Shown piece by piece: positions 38,220-52,439 of a stretch of 64,000 bases of DNA. Position 1 is the first letter of the stretch. Each line of letters begins with the position of its first letter. Location of the stretch: positions 2,307,501 to 2,371,500 of the forward strand of contig NC_059388.1 in the NCBI RefSeq assembly GCF_019703515.2, in the 5' to 3' direction. The notes beneath the pieces were generated by a model. That model worked only from the letters and a program-made list of their open reading frames with translations, was not told the origin of the DNA and did no database searches. This DNA comes from Myxocyprinus asiaticus (taxonomy: Eukaryota > Chordata > Actinopteri > Cypriniformes > Catostomidae). Position numbers and translations under genes: made by a program.

Positions 38220-40592
38220 GTATCGTCATCCGCATCATCCTCCATTTGCCTGAGCGGAGCCAGAGAGGATATTCCGGGAGATTACCTCCAGTGTTGGACT
38301 TACAGCTTCAAATTTAAAACTGAGGCGATCTTTCGAGGTAAGACAAGTTATTTAACATGTGTTGTCAATATTGTATATTGAAAGTCAAAACGTTTTAGTT
38401 ATGAAGCATTTATTTGTAGGAGTAACGCTAGTTATTTCTGGAAAAAATTACATGACCGTTGGCGTTCATCGGACAGGCAGCTAGCCTCTATTTTTAAGCA
38501 AATTTCTGTGAAACTTGCAAAATAAACATTAGCTAGCAATACTATGCACGTTTTTAGCTAAATATCAATAACTTTTTTGGCCAGTTTTGTTGCTTGTGAA
38601 AAATCCACCTGAAGTAATGTGAGGCAGAGAGCAGACGTTGTTCAGACCTGCCTGGAAACTGGCCTGCTAGTTAGATAAGTTATCTAGCTTGTTGATTTTC
38701 CCATGTAATAACAAAAATGGTAAATATCTTTCTATAATTTAGCAGATAGCCTTACCAATCCATCACACAGACATGATTTTAGATTGTGTGTAGCTTTCTG
38801 TTCACAAGGAAAATGTGAGGACTGTCTGCAGTTGGACATTCTGGTTAGTCTGCAAGCCTTTGGTGACTATTCAGTGTATGGATTTGTGAAGAACACACTG
38901 CTAGCTACCAATTGTGTACTTTTTTCTGTTGTAGAGATGGAGAGACTATGGCTCCCTGCTTTTGAGGGCATGAGCACACAGGAGGAAGATCTGCTGGACC
39001 AGGAACTACTGCAGGAAGACCCAGACCACCAGGAGATGGAGGATGAGATGGAACCTGATCCCCAGCCAAGACCATCAGCTGGTTATGTATGAATGTGTAT
39101 GTATTGTTTGTTTCCATTTCTCATATGACTGATACGCACAGTAACACTAACACTGTTACTCTTATAATTTTGAGTACAGCTAGCCATTCTCGCACAGGTC
39201 CCAAGTCAGCTAGAAAGCGTAAACGCTTCCCTGACTCTGTTTCTTATCCCTCGTACTATGACATCGATTCACAGGCACCAAAACCTCTTCCATTTAAGCC
39301 TAGCTGTCCATTCGGTATTGACTTAGGTAGCGTGCGTCAGGCTGTGTGGTCAACCTCCAATATGATGTTGTGAGAAATTGACTTTTTCATGCTGTTTTTT
39401 ACTCAGGCTGTAGTTGCTGAAATATGCAGCTTTACAAACCGTCAGGGGTGGGAGCTCATCCTAAACTTTATGTTTATGTCATGTGACCGCTACAAGGCTC
39501 TTTTAGCAGCTCTACATGTTGTAGACCCTACCACAGAGGATAATCAGGATCGCCTTAGGAAGTTGCATTATCTTATGGACCACCTCAAACAAAAATACCA
39601 GCAGCTCTTTCAGCCTAACCAAAACCTCGCAATAGATGAACGTATGGTCAAGTCTAAAGCTCGGTCAGGATTTAAACAATACATGAAGGGCAAGCCTACT
39701 CGGTGGGGTTTTAAATTTTGGATAATTGCAACATTAGACTCGGGGTATACTCTCGACTTTAATGTTTACACAGGTAGTCATGATGGGTGTGTCACTGACT
39801 TGGCCACCAAAGTAGTTGAATCGTTACTGCAGCCATTCAAAGACCAGGGCCACAGTGTTTGGTTTGACAACTTTTACACGTCCACAGCTCTTATGGTTGT
39901 TAGAAATGGGAACTAATGCCTGTGGGACATGCAAGGTGAATTGTAAACTGTTTCCTGCAGAATTTAAAGACATTAAAAGATGGGAACGCAAGACAGCTCG
40001 TGGGGATATGAGGTGGTGTAGGATTGAGGGGAATATACTTGTAATTCAGTGGAAGGACACACGTGCAGTTACATGCCTCTCCAATTTCCACAATGCGAAT
40101 GGCTCAACCGAAATTACTAGGTTTGTAAAAAATTATGGTGACTGGACAAAAGATGTAGCCCTCCAGCCTACTGTCATCAGCGATTATAACAAAAACATGG
40201 GCAGTGTTGATAGGTCAGACCAAATGTTAAAAACTTACGGCATCCTACAAAAAACTCAAAAGTGGTGGAAGACTCTTTTTTTTCCACTTCATAGACATTG
40301 CCGTCGTCAATAGTTTTATATTGTTTAAGGAATGGCAACACATTCATGCGGCACCAGAGGATGAGTGTAGACCGGTGAACTTAACCCAGATAGATTTCAG
40401 AGAAAACCTGGCTCGTCAGCTGGGAGGTATCGATATTCACGCAAGTTTCCCTTTGCATACACTTTGCATACAAGCAAAGTAGCTTGTTGCACACCGGAAT
40501 GTAATGGCAAAAGACTTTGCTTGGTTCGTGACAGGAACTGTTTTCAGACTTGGCAATTAGCTGAGTGTGACCAGTTTCACGAAGAGGCCTAG
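38220..40592 (+). mobile_element. piggyBac-family element relic
   Basis: A transposase pseudogene (next entry) occupies 38938-40592. Upstream, 38220-38340 is GC-richer and ends in a donor-like cgaggtaagaca. An acceptor-like tttctgttgtag precedes the ATG at 38938, so the intact element may have had a 5' intron. I looked for TTAA-bounded inverted ends and found none convincing; the ttaa at 38193 has no matching partner. The boundaries are therefore those of the readable sequence only. Confidence 0.7.
38938..40592 (+). pseudogene. piggyBac transposase, frameshifted and internally deleted
   Basis: The N-terminus (MERLWLPAFEG) is acidic with many E and D. A basic KSARKRKRFPD stretch follows. The DDE_Tnp_1_7 core begins at EICSFTNRQGW, lacks about 60 residues usual at this point, and resumes SCDRYKALLAALH. 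The catalytic aspartates are visible in LAIDERM (about 39633), VWFDNFYTS (about 39860) and the D of SVDRSDQ (about 40208). A C-terminal cysteine-rich domain (VACCTPECNGK ... CLVRDRNC ... LAECD) ends at a TAG at 40590. Frameshifts near 39905 and in the T run near 40280 break it. Intact enzymes cut and paste precisely at TTAA. Confidence 0.9.
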
Positions 40593-41940
40593 GTTGGGCT
40601 GTGTTTACTGGTGTTGTTGTCCTCCCCCTCCCGTCTTTTCTCCCTCTCTTCTCTCCACAGGTATTGCAGTTGTTGAATATTTATGAATTTATATATATTC
40701 TGTTCCTGCGCTCTTTATTAAAAATGTATTTACTGTAGATAGTTCGAAAGTTTGATTTTGTATGTTTTGCTGTGTAATTCGTGTGTAATTCTAATGTTCA
40801 AATTAAATAAAGTGTGTGTTTTATTGAACACACAAAATGTATATTTCAGTGTTTGTGTCCTTCAATTTCAGATGCAATCTCAATTTATTATTACAGGTGC
40901 TCAAAAGGAGTATTTGAGGAGTGGTCATGTGAACTGCATCTTAACATTCTAAATGTTTGTTTTATTCCGTTAATAGAATGGTCATAACTTTTAAACAATA
41001 GATTATATTTCTAATTTGTCTGCTATTCTACATTGCCCACAAAATTATGTATATTTCATACACTCTAAGTTTCCCTCTAGCTTGTAATTAAAATGGTTGA
41101 AAATGCAGTTGTCTGATGAAGTATGTGTGAAATCTGATTGATAAAGGATGATTAGCCTTAAATAATCATACATATACTTATATCATTTTGAAAGCCCTAG
41201 TTCTTCTCTTCAATATGGTATATACAGTTCAGGTGTGTGATGTTATATGAATATGAATGTAATATGAAAATTGATATGAATATCATATTCTGGAATTTTG
41301 GGCTCAGGCTTAAAGGCAATAAAAATAGAAAGCGGATGCATGCGGAAAAATGCACGCAGCTGAATCGCGATAAGAGAATAATGCAGAATGATGCACGCTG
41401 AAAAATAGCAGAGATTAAAGATTAAATGCTGAAAACAGAAAGATAAGCAATGCTAAAAAAGGCTAGCAGGATACAAACACTCGACTCGAGCTAGGCAATA
41501 TTATAAACAATATTTAACAATATAATGCTAATTTAACATTTTCCAAACAAAGCTTCGACAGTACAAAGATAGAATTGCACTTAAATAGCAACAATTCAAG
41601 TAACATTATACATTTCCCAAAGTCTAAGTGGAAGTTTGACTAATTGAAAGAACTAGTCCCTACATAGGTTGCATATTCATTGCAATGCACATTAAATCTC
41701 TTAAACTCAAATCCTCCACAACATTAATGTGCCAGTAGACTGTGGCTATCCACTTTGTAACAGCAATCGTGAAGCTGCGTTCATGATTTGCGTCAGGGCG
41801 GCAACACCAGCGGCACTTCGAAATCCATATGAAGAGCATTTGCAAACAAAAATGTCTCATTCTGCATTTTGGATATAGTTAAGATTTGACATGCTTCAGT
41901 GGTAATTAAAATACGCCTTACACTGGTGGAAAAATACTTG
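40593..41940. other. No gene seen
   Basis: AT-rich sequence after the piggyBac relic. A block at 41320-41450 with aatgcacgcag and tgcatgcgg-like words also occurs near 61960-62010 next to L2 copy 2, so it may be a shared dispersed repeat. Confidence 0.4.
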
Positions 41941-44250
41941 ATTTCTATCACAAGTCCCATCTGGGCTTGTTTTGTACATCAAATAGCATTACGAGCTCCT
42001 TTTTTGACGCTGATAACGTAATGTGTTTCATCAGAAAGTGCATAGAGGATGTTGTACCGACCAAAACAATACGGATCTACCCTAACCAGAAACCATGGGT
42101 TAATAGCAATGTTCGCGCGGCACTTAATGCGCAGACCTCCGCTTTTAATTCTGGGAACGCGGAGGAGCATAAACAAGCCAGTTATGCCCTCCGCAAAACT
42201 ATCAGAGCAGCCAAACGCTAGTACAGGGACAATATTAAAGGACAGTTCAACACCACCGACTCTAGAAGCATGTGGCAGGGAATTAATATCATCACGGACT
42301 TCAAAGGGAATAAAAACTCCGCCGTGAACACCGCTGCCTCTCTCCCGGATGAGCTAAATATTTTTATGCTCGTTTCGAGGGAAATAACACCCCCCTCGTG
42401 GAGAGAGCTCTCGCTGCCGAAGCTACAGAGGTTAGTTCACTCTCCGTCTCTGTAGCGGATGTAACCAGATCCTTCCGATGGGTGAATATCCGTAAAGCCG
42501 CGGGCCCAGACGGCATTCCGGGCTGCGTCATCAGAGTGTGCGCGAACCTACTGACTGGTGCTTTTACGGACATTTTCAACCTTTCCCTCTCTTTGTCTGT
42601 AGTCCCCACATGCTTTAAAACGTCCACCATTGTGCCTGTACTAAAGCAGTCCAAAATCACTTGCTTAAATAACTGGCGTCCAGTTGCTATGACCCCCATC
42701 ATCAGCAAATGCTTTGAGAGACTAATCAGAGATTATATCTGCTCTGTGCTGCCTGCCTCACTGGACTCACTGCAGTTTGCATACTGCAACAATCGCTCCA
42801 CTGATGATGCCATTGCATCTACACTACACACTGCTCTCTCCCACCTGGAAAAAAGGAACACATATGTGAGAATGCTGTTTGTAGACTACAGCTCAGCATT
42901 CAACACCATAGTGCCCTCCAAGCTTGATGAGAAACTCTGGGCTCTGGGCTTAAACAGCTCACTGTGCAGCTGGATCCTGGACTTCCTGTCAAGCAGACGC
43001 CAGATGGTTAGAATGGACAGCAATATCTCCTCATCACTGACCCTCAACACTGGAGCCCCGCAGGGCTGTGTTCTCAGTATTCCTGTATTCACTGTACACA
43101 CATGACTGTGTGGCAACACATAGCTCCAATGCCATCATTAAGTTTGCTGATGATACAACGGTGGTAAGTCTGATCACTGACAATGATGAAACAGCCTACA
43201 GAGAGGAGTTGCACACTCTGACACGCTGGTGTCAGGAGCACAACCTCTCCCTCAATGTCAGCAAGACCAAGGAACTTGTGGTGGACTTCAGGAGAAAAGA
43301 CAGAGAACACAGCCCCATCATCATCAATGGAGCACCGGTGGAGAGAGTCAGCAGCTTCAAGTTCCTGGGTGTCCACATCACTGAGGAGCTCACATGGTCC
43401 ATCCACACTGAGGACATTGTGAAGAAGGCTCACCAGCGCCTCTTCTTCCTGAGACGGCTGAGGAAGTTTGGAATGAACCACCACATCCTCACAGTTCTAC
43501 ACCAGCACTGCATCACTGCATCACTGCCAGGTATGGCAACAGCACTGCCCTCAACCGCAAAGCCCTGCAAAGGGTGGTGCAAACTGCCAGACACATCATC
43601 GGAGGTGAGCTTCCCTCCCTCCAGGACAAATATACCAGGTGGTGTGTGAAAAAAGCTCGGAGGATCATCAGAGACTCCAGCCACCCGAGCCATGGGCTGC
43701 TCTCACTGCTACCATCAGGCAGGCGGTATCGCAGCATCAGGACCCGCACCAGCCGACTCCATGACAGCTTCTTCCCCCAAGCAATCAGACTTTTGAACTC
43801 TTGATCTCTCACGATCAAAATACATCAGCACTGCACTTTATTCATCTTACATTGGACTGTCATAATTATATTCTTTCTTAACAACACACTGGCAACTGAC
43901 TATCAACTGACAGCCTGAATGTCAATACATCACAATGCAACCAACTGTATATTTTATATATACTATTTTTATTGTATACTGTGTATTCTATATTGTGTGT
44001 ATGTGTATTCTATATTGTGTGTATTGTATACTGTGCATTGTATATTATTATTTGTATATTGTGTTGTGTGTAATTATGTGTATATTAGATATGTAAATTG
44101 TGTTGTGTAAATCTGATGTTTATTGTAAATTGGTATATGTCTCATCACTGTCATGACTGCTATGTTGCTCGGAACTGCACCCAAGACTTTCACCCACTGT
44201 TGCACTTGTGTATATGGTTGAGTGACAATAAAGGGATTTTATTTTATGCT
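41940..44250 (+). mobile_element. 5'-truncated LINE (fish jockey/L2-like group)
   Basis: The element starts in the linker between endonuclease and RT, contains a complete RT region, and ends with a 3' UTR finishing gagtgacaataaagggattt at about 44225-44250, a typical end for a very common fish LINE. The 5' truncation is the normal outcome of incomplete target-primed reverse transcription. The 3' UTR includes a (tgta)-rich low-complexity run (43950-44120). Confidence 0.88.
41967..43804 (+). pseudogene. LINE RT domain, readable but frameshifted
   Basis: Reading begins at SSFFDADNVM, and a TAG at 42220 follows IRAAKR. RT blocks: [10 protein letters not shown] (about 42495), [10 protein letters not shown] (about 42670), LFVDYSSAFNTI (motif A, 42880), GAPQGCVLS (motif B, 43055) and IIKFADDTTVV (catalytic, 43138). 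Then come LNVSKTKELVVDF and SFKFLGVHI, and the C-terminal SSHPSHGLLSLLPSGRRYRS (43675). Frameshifts lie near 42395, 43080 and 43535. The catalytic aspartates are intact. The good preservation suggests a more recent insertion than the L2 copies. Confidence 0.9.
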
Positions 44251-45248
44251 AAACTTGTAGGCTCCCCTTGGTAGAAGTGCTCTGGTGTGTGTGTGTTGTG
44301 AAGTGTGCGTCAGTGTAATGACTCCGGGCAGACACATTACAAAGGTTCCGCTCTTCAAACTAGTGTTTATGCTGGCGTATCACGATTAAGAAAAATTAAT
44401 GCGTTAAACTTTTTTAATTAATCGCATGCATTAACGTGTTAATTCTGACAGCTCTAAAATATATAGTTTGCATGTGCTGCTCACAAAGTGTGGAGCTGGT
44501 GTTGTTACTCATACCTTTTAGATCTCCTTGGCTCATACACAGAAATCACATCATGAGTATTGCGTGCCTTGTTTGTAGCAGAAGGCAGCGAGCAAAGCGG
44601 TAATTCACTTTGTAGTGTGAAGCGCATACAGACTGCATATTTAATGAACTGAATAGCAGCCTTTTGCAGTTTAATAATCACATTTGGTCACGAAGTGACC
44701 TGCATTTCCGGAAATGAGAAGCTACCGTCAAAAACACATAGAATCGGAAAGGGCTTCAAAATAAAAGCTTCCGCCAAAATAAAAGCTCAATTTAAATGGA
44801 AAAAAGTACGACAGAAATATATCACAACTGTATAGTTATGTGATATTCACTGTAATACTACTACTACTACTACTAATAATAATAGTAATAATAAATCAAT
44901 AGTAATTGTATTATCTTTAAGCAATGTCACATCTGTGATGCTTTGCAGCACTTTATTTGACAAAAATAACTCAAATTTTGTATTTTGGATTGTGCTGTGA
45001 GGTTCTGTATAAAAGCACTTATTTGAAAAAAAAGAATACAATATATAGACAATTAATTGCCCTATATTCATTTGATTACATTTTTAATGAATTCATTCAT
45101 TTAAACACCACTTTGATGATAAAATTGAAATGAATTGTTGATATGGAATTCAGAAAAAAATAAAACAAAAACAGGTATTGGTATCAGTGAGTACCGAAAA
45201 GGAACTATCGGTACTCGTTCTCAAAAAAATGGTATCCAGACATACCTA

Positions 45249-45705
45249 ATTTTTCACTCCACTGACTAACATCTCATGGAGTTTTTTTTCTTGCCACAGT
45301 CACCTTAGGCTTGCTCACTAGAGGCTTTTGCACCTTTAAGACTTTAAGTCATGATTTCTATAAAGCTGTTCACTGAGGGCAGTAAGACATTAATGACCTT
45401 CTGTAACAAAGTTCAATGGAAAGGAGGAGGTAAGAACCGGCTTGACAATATAAATAATAGTTTAATAATAAACTTAAACAAAAAGACACCAACATAAACA
45501 CATGTAGGGCAGCTGCCCGAAACACTCTCTCGAACTGCCGCCTCCGGCCACCTTTATCCCTCTCGAGGGCTTGATTAGCCTGATTAGGGGCCGGGTGTGC
45601 AGCATCATGACCTGGCCCCGCCCTCCTCCCTGCCACAAACTGCTTTGAAACTATGTATATTGTGAAAAGTGTTACACAAATAAAGATTACTTGACTTGAT
45701 CTCCC
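45249..45705 (+). mobile_element. L2-type LINE 3' UTR fragment
   Basis: The block ctcatggagttttttttctt with gccacagtcacc and ggcttgctcactaga, followed after an interruption by aactgctttgaaactatg and tgtgaaaagtgttacacaaa, is the 3' UTR and tail of an L2-type element in plus orientation. It is split by the LTR-like segment below. It ends about 290 bp downstream of the large1 exon at 45993. Confidence 0.75.
45402..45637 (-). mobile_element. LTR-like segment inside the L2 3' UTR
   Basis: The segment starts TGTAACAAAG and ends CCCTGCCACA (TG...CA). On the minus strand it has a GC-rich first half (gggcggggcc) and an attaaa-type signal before the end. No clean target duplication is seen, and 30 bp of unexplained sequence (45371-45401) lies to its left. 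A fragment of a longer LTR is equally possible. Confidence 0.5.
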
Positions 45706-45991
45706 ATTTAGCATGGCATATGAAAACTTTGAAAATAAATAAATAAAGGCATCATTGGCGGTAAAACAGATAAATATGAATGGAGATTTACATGGAGACA
45801 TTAAAATACTGCATCATCCAATAAATCATTTTAAATCTTCATTTCTTTCTCAATTTCTAATTCCTTAGTTCATCTTGCTGATTAAAGCAGTCTGTATTCT
45901 TAGAATATGTGCCAGTGATGTGCTTTTTGCAATGTCTGTGTCTTTGATCAAATGCAACAGCTAAGAATGTACATGTGTTTATGTTTTCTCA

Positions 45992-48320
<2,329 letters not shown>

Positions 48321-48922
48321 CAGTGGTTCTCAACTGGTTTTGCGTCGGGACCCAGATTTTACATTGGAAATCAAGTGACGACCCACCACAGTAAAAACGT
48401 TACTTGTATTTAATGTACCCTGGGTTGCATTTCCTTTTATCTTGCATAGTTTTGTTCTTAGTTTTCAAGTATAAGGCCATGCATCAAGTGACATTGTTTT
48501 TATTGTGAAACATTTTAAACTTTAACTACAACTGCCACTGTTGACATAAATAAGAGGTCTAATAGATTCTAACGATAGATGAATTCATATGAAACTATAA
48601 CATGTTGTCAAAATGTAACAATGACTTTTACTCATGTAAAATCATGAAACAATTTTGTAGGTGAAGGTGATGATGTGTAATGAAAAAATTAGCGCATAGC
48701 ACAGGGTTGCTCTTTTCCTCAGTGATGTTTGGCATGTTGGGTCTGCCTACTGTTTGAGAGGTTTGACTTGACTTCCTCCGTAACACTTTAAACTAGAAAA
48801 GTCTCGCTAGAAAACATCAGTTTTGAGGTCTGCACGCCACAGTGTCAAGGGAGGCCCGGTTGTTGCGTGTGCACCAGAGATCAGAGCAGATCATTAGCCC
48901 GAGCTGGTTCCCTTACACTCAC

Positions 48923-49450
48923 TAGTGATGGGAAGATCGTATCATTTTACTGACTTGAATCTTTGAGTCTCGTTCAGCAAAATGAACGAATCTTTATTCA
49001 AGTCATTTTGTTCATTTCCTTTGTTTGAGCAGAATTAAATTAAAATGTTACATTTTCAATAGCCAAATCCCCCCCAACACATCTACTTACGCAAACTTTG
49101 ATTATAGTCCCAATAAGTACAGATTGATAATGCAGCCAAGGACAAATTATGAGAAACAGAAATGATTAGTTCACCTCTGGAATCTTCTTGTCAGAGTCGT
49201 TCATTCTTTTGTCACGTGACAGCCATACGTGACAAAAGAACGAACGACTCGGACCAGAGGTGAACTAATCATTTCTGTTTCCTGTACAGCGCCTATGCGG
49301 TTTTCACGTAACAAACGAACGGAGGCTGCACAATGCACATGCATGGCCAACACAAAATGAACGAATCACTCTCTGAGACTACTCGTTCTTCTGAGTCATA
49401 TAAAAGATTAATTCAAAATGAACGAATCATTCATGAATGACCCATCACTA
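48923..49450. mobile_element. hAT-type MITE with internal hairpin
   Basis: The ends are TAGTGATGGG and CCCATCACTA, perfectly inverted. The flanking octamers acactcac (48915-48922) and acactaac (49451-49458) match at seven of eight positions. The interior carries repeated aatgaacgaatc words and a long hairpin (49153-49281). Confidence 0.85.
49153..49281. repeat. Long imperfect hairpin
   Basis: gaaacagaaatgattagttc at 49153 pairs with gaactaatcatttctgtttc ending at 49281. An inner stem pairs gtcgttcattcttttgtcac with its complement, leaving a loop of about 10 bases around 49221. The total stem is over 50 bp with a bulge. It lies inside the hAT MITE. Confidence 0.85.
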
Positions 49451-49454
49451 ACAC

Positions 49455-51250
49455 TAACTATGTTTCCATCCAAGGATTTTTTGCGAAAAACATTTTAGCG
49501 CATCAAAATAAAGCTGATGGAAATGCATATTATAGCTAAAATTTCACAAATGTCGACATAATATTTTTCCGTTTAACTCTAGCACATAAACTCTATGTCG
49601 ATACTTCAAATATCGCGAAAAACTGGTTTGGAAACACTTTTTGTTGAGAAAATTGCCATTAACGCAAAAATATAGTGTCACATGACAGAATTTGCCCCAA
49701 TCTTTAGCCTGTGTTAATCATGACGACAGTATACATCCATGAAAGCCAATTTATTGTACATGATTATGGATTGATCTTAATGGCATATAGATCCGATCTG
49801 CAAACATGACACTTCCAGGAGTGCCAACAAAAATATCTCGTATCATGCACATCGACATGTGCATGGAGAACAAATGAATGGCCACTGTTTGCGATTAATT
49901 TAATCGCGGTAGTCATCCGTTTATTTATTAAAGTTGCTTTTTCACACCATTCAAAATAATAGACGTAGTCACGGAATTAGCCCACAATACAAAAAAACAC
50001 AAAAAACACAAAGATGTTTTAAATTAAAGATAAACACACAATACTAGAAGAAAAGCATCAGTGTACTTTTTTGGAACACTAACATATAGCCCAATTCTAA
50101 TAATTTAATTTACTTTTGGAAAAATGCCAGCAGAATTCCCTGTATTAAATGAAATTAATTACCAAACGAAAAAAGCATTAAATTAAAAAAATAAATTACC
50201 AAACGAAAAAATAATATTGTTAGGCCTATTTAATTGCCTTTTCTTTACACAAACTTAAATTAGCCTTACCTGTTCTGTAGATGAAAAAAAGTCGGCTGAA
50301 TGACATTCTCAGAATGTTCTACACTTTTTTCAAGACTATAAACTGTCAGAACTATTTGTCCAATGAGCTCAATTCCAGAAAACCAGCTTTTGAACATTTT
50401 AAAACGTTTAAATATTTAAAATCGAACCCTCTTTACCTCGGATCGCATTTGCTGAGCTTCTTCAGAAAATATAAATTGCATTATGATGTTCAAATTAATT
50501 TTAGATGACAATCAGGTTCAGTTGGTCGTTAAAAGTTGCTGGACAAATATGCGGGACATAATGCAGTTGTGATGGCAATGCTTTAGATTAGATGATTGTT
50601 CATAATAGCCTATTGAATATCAGGAATGTATCATATATGTAAACTCTGATATTACACCGCATCAATTTTTCTTTAATAGTTGTGCACACAGCATATACAC
50701 ATCAATGGATGGTCCTTATACTAAGACTGAAAGTTTCCCCCACTACTTGGTGCAGGTTGCCAGCTTGAACAGGGCCATGACGATCCGCTTTCGGGTCAGA
50801 ACCGGTGGCAACCTGCGATAGGAGCAACATCAGGACCGATATTACAGTCCTATCAGAAGGGCAACTGTTCCCTCCTCTTCTGATTGCATTTATTAGTGAA
50901 ATTAAAATGACAATAAGCTGGCTAATTTCAACGAATTGTCTCAATACTCTCCCCATTTTACCAAAACTTCAGAGGAAAAAAAATTAGGGACATTTGGGAG
51001 TCGAATTAGCGATAAACACATATTTCTGTATGGAAACGGCTTGAGGGCAGATTTCTTTTGCTATAAACCAAAACTTGTGCGACAAATTGTGTTTTTTTTA
51101 GGCATGACATCATCACGCACACCATTTTGATCGATAAATGGCCATGTGAATGGAAACAGGCAGAAGACGGCAAATTTCGCGAAAATTTTTTTACGCATTT
51201 TCACTTGGTCGATAACAAAATAGCGCGAAAAGTGGATGGAAACTAGGCTA
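49455..51250. mobile_element. Inverted-repeat element, longer copy of the 26.6 kb family
   Basis: The ends read taactatgtttccatcca at the left and, on the other strand, tagcctagtttccatccact at the right. The right 750 bp match 26742-27513 almost base for base. The left kilobase is specific to this copy and includes repeated aattaccaaacgaaaaa words. A minus-strand frame (50956-50702) keeps about 55 residues identical or nearly so with the frame in the shorter copy. No transposase motif is recognised, so the superfamily is open. Confidence 0.75.
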
Positions 51251-51451
51251 CTCATGCGAAAGCTTTAATCGCACAGCGAAAATATCACAGTGCAGACGAG
51301 AAGCCTTTAGCCTAATATGCCTCGGTAGTCCTAAATGGGCTATCACTTGGGCAGCCGCCAAAAATTCTTCAGTGGTAGAACCATGCCGTTGTTCTTTCCC
51401 TGCTGTCCGCGACCCACTTTTGGGTCACAACCCACCAGTTGAGAAACACTG

Positions 51452-51876
51452 GTGTAGAATGTACATCACGGTCTGGCATAAAGTCAACCACTAAATTGAC
51501 TAATTTTCTAACGTCACAGTACAATAAATTATGTTCTTAACCACAATTGCACCAACTGCGAGAAAATGTATTCAAAATAAATAAGATAAGGTCCCATCCA
51601 AAGCGAACACAACACCATAATGGTGACTTAAAATTAAACACCATTTTCCCATAACGCAGTGCGATATTCTAATTTCTTTTTTCACAGTACTTTGTTGTGT
51701 TGTGACAGAAAATTACATAGCCTGCATTGATTTTACAGTATAATACTGAAAACAGTATTTTATTGTAAGAAATTACAAGTTAAATCTTGTAAAATACTGG
51801 CAATTTTGATAAGAAAGAGAAAGCACTATAAGTGTCAGTTCTCTAAAGAGGATGATAATAATAATAATAATAATAT

Positions 51877-51933
<57 letters not shown>

Positions 51934-52172
51934 ATATCATTGCCTTTTTTTCCTTTTGCCCCTGTCCCTGCTGAGGTCTGTGCACTCCACTGGTTCAAAG
52001 TTTAAAATCCAAAAATCAGGAGGTGTAGATGTATCTGCTGTTTCCTTCCAAAATTACTGCATATAGTTACTGCTGGAGCTTCTAAAAAAACTACTTATCA
52101 ACTGAAAAGGGGTTGATTTTTGAATAAAATGTTTTTATTATTGAATGTAAGACATTGCAGAACGAGAATATA
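51452..52172. other. large1 intron; TA microsatellite
   Basis: The only clear feature is a (TA)n run followed by (TG)n at 51874-51933, preceded by (ATA)n at 51856-51873. The open frames crossing it are artefacts. Confidence 0.7.
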
Positions 52173-52439
52173 CACTGATGAGCCAAAACACTATGACAGG
52201 TGACTTGAATAACGCTGATCATCTCCTAACAAGGCCACATGTCAAGGTCTGGGTAGATTAGATGGTAAGCAAACAATCAGTTCTCGTAGTCAACGTGTTG
52301 AATGCAGGAGAAATGGGCAGGAGTAAAGTGTGACTTTGACAAGGGCCAAATTGTTATGGTGACAGGGTACTGGACGCCTCATCAATGCGTGAGGGCAACG
52401 AATGCTATCCCGTCTGGTACAAACCGGCAGAAGGGCTAC

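Larger units (their letters stand above)
34069..44456. mobile_element. Inner hAT element with perfect 8-bp TSD, expanded by insertions
   Basis: The left end is TAGTGCTGTCATTCAATTAA. The right end, read on the minus strand, is TAGAGCTGTCAGAATTAACA. The eight bases aaatatat stand directly outside both ends (34061-34068 and 44457-44464), a perfect hAT-type duplication 10.4 kb apart. Its own sequence is limited to about 34069-34194 and 44251-44456 plus some of 40.6-41.9 kb. The rest is an L2 LINE, a piggyBac relic and a second LINE. Confidence 0.82.
33873..45248. mobile_element. Outer hAT-like element holding a nested stack
   Basis: The left end TAGAGATGTCCCAATACTGG and the right end (minus strand) TAGGTATGTCTGGATACC are related inverted repeats, and both continue into tcgagt/acgagt followed by ccgata. 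The flanking octamers (ttatttct, atttttca) match at five of eight positions. Everything between 34069 and 44456 is a later insertion, so the remaining outer element is only about 1 kb. Confidence is moderate because the ends are diverged. Confidence 0.55.
48321..51451. mobile_element. hAT-type element enlarged by two nested insertions
   Basis: The left end is CAGTGGTTCTCAACTGG with gggacccag following. The right end, read inwards, is CAGTGTTTCTCAACTGG with gtgggttgtgacccaaa following. These are typical hAT termini. The flanking octamers gcgtagac and gtgtagaa match at six of eight positions. Two further elements (48923-49450 and 49455-51250) account for most of its length, leaving about 0.8 kb of its own sequence and no transposase. 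Confidence 0.85.

Noticed and set aside
43089..43484. 131-codon minus-strand open frame
   Set aside because: It is antisense to the LINE RT with the FADD motif.
45370..45801. 143-codon minus-strand open frame
   Set aside because: It runs through the LTR-like segment and L2 3' UTR and shows no protein domain.
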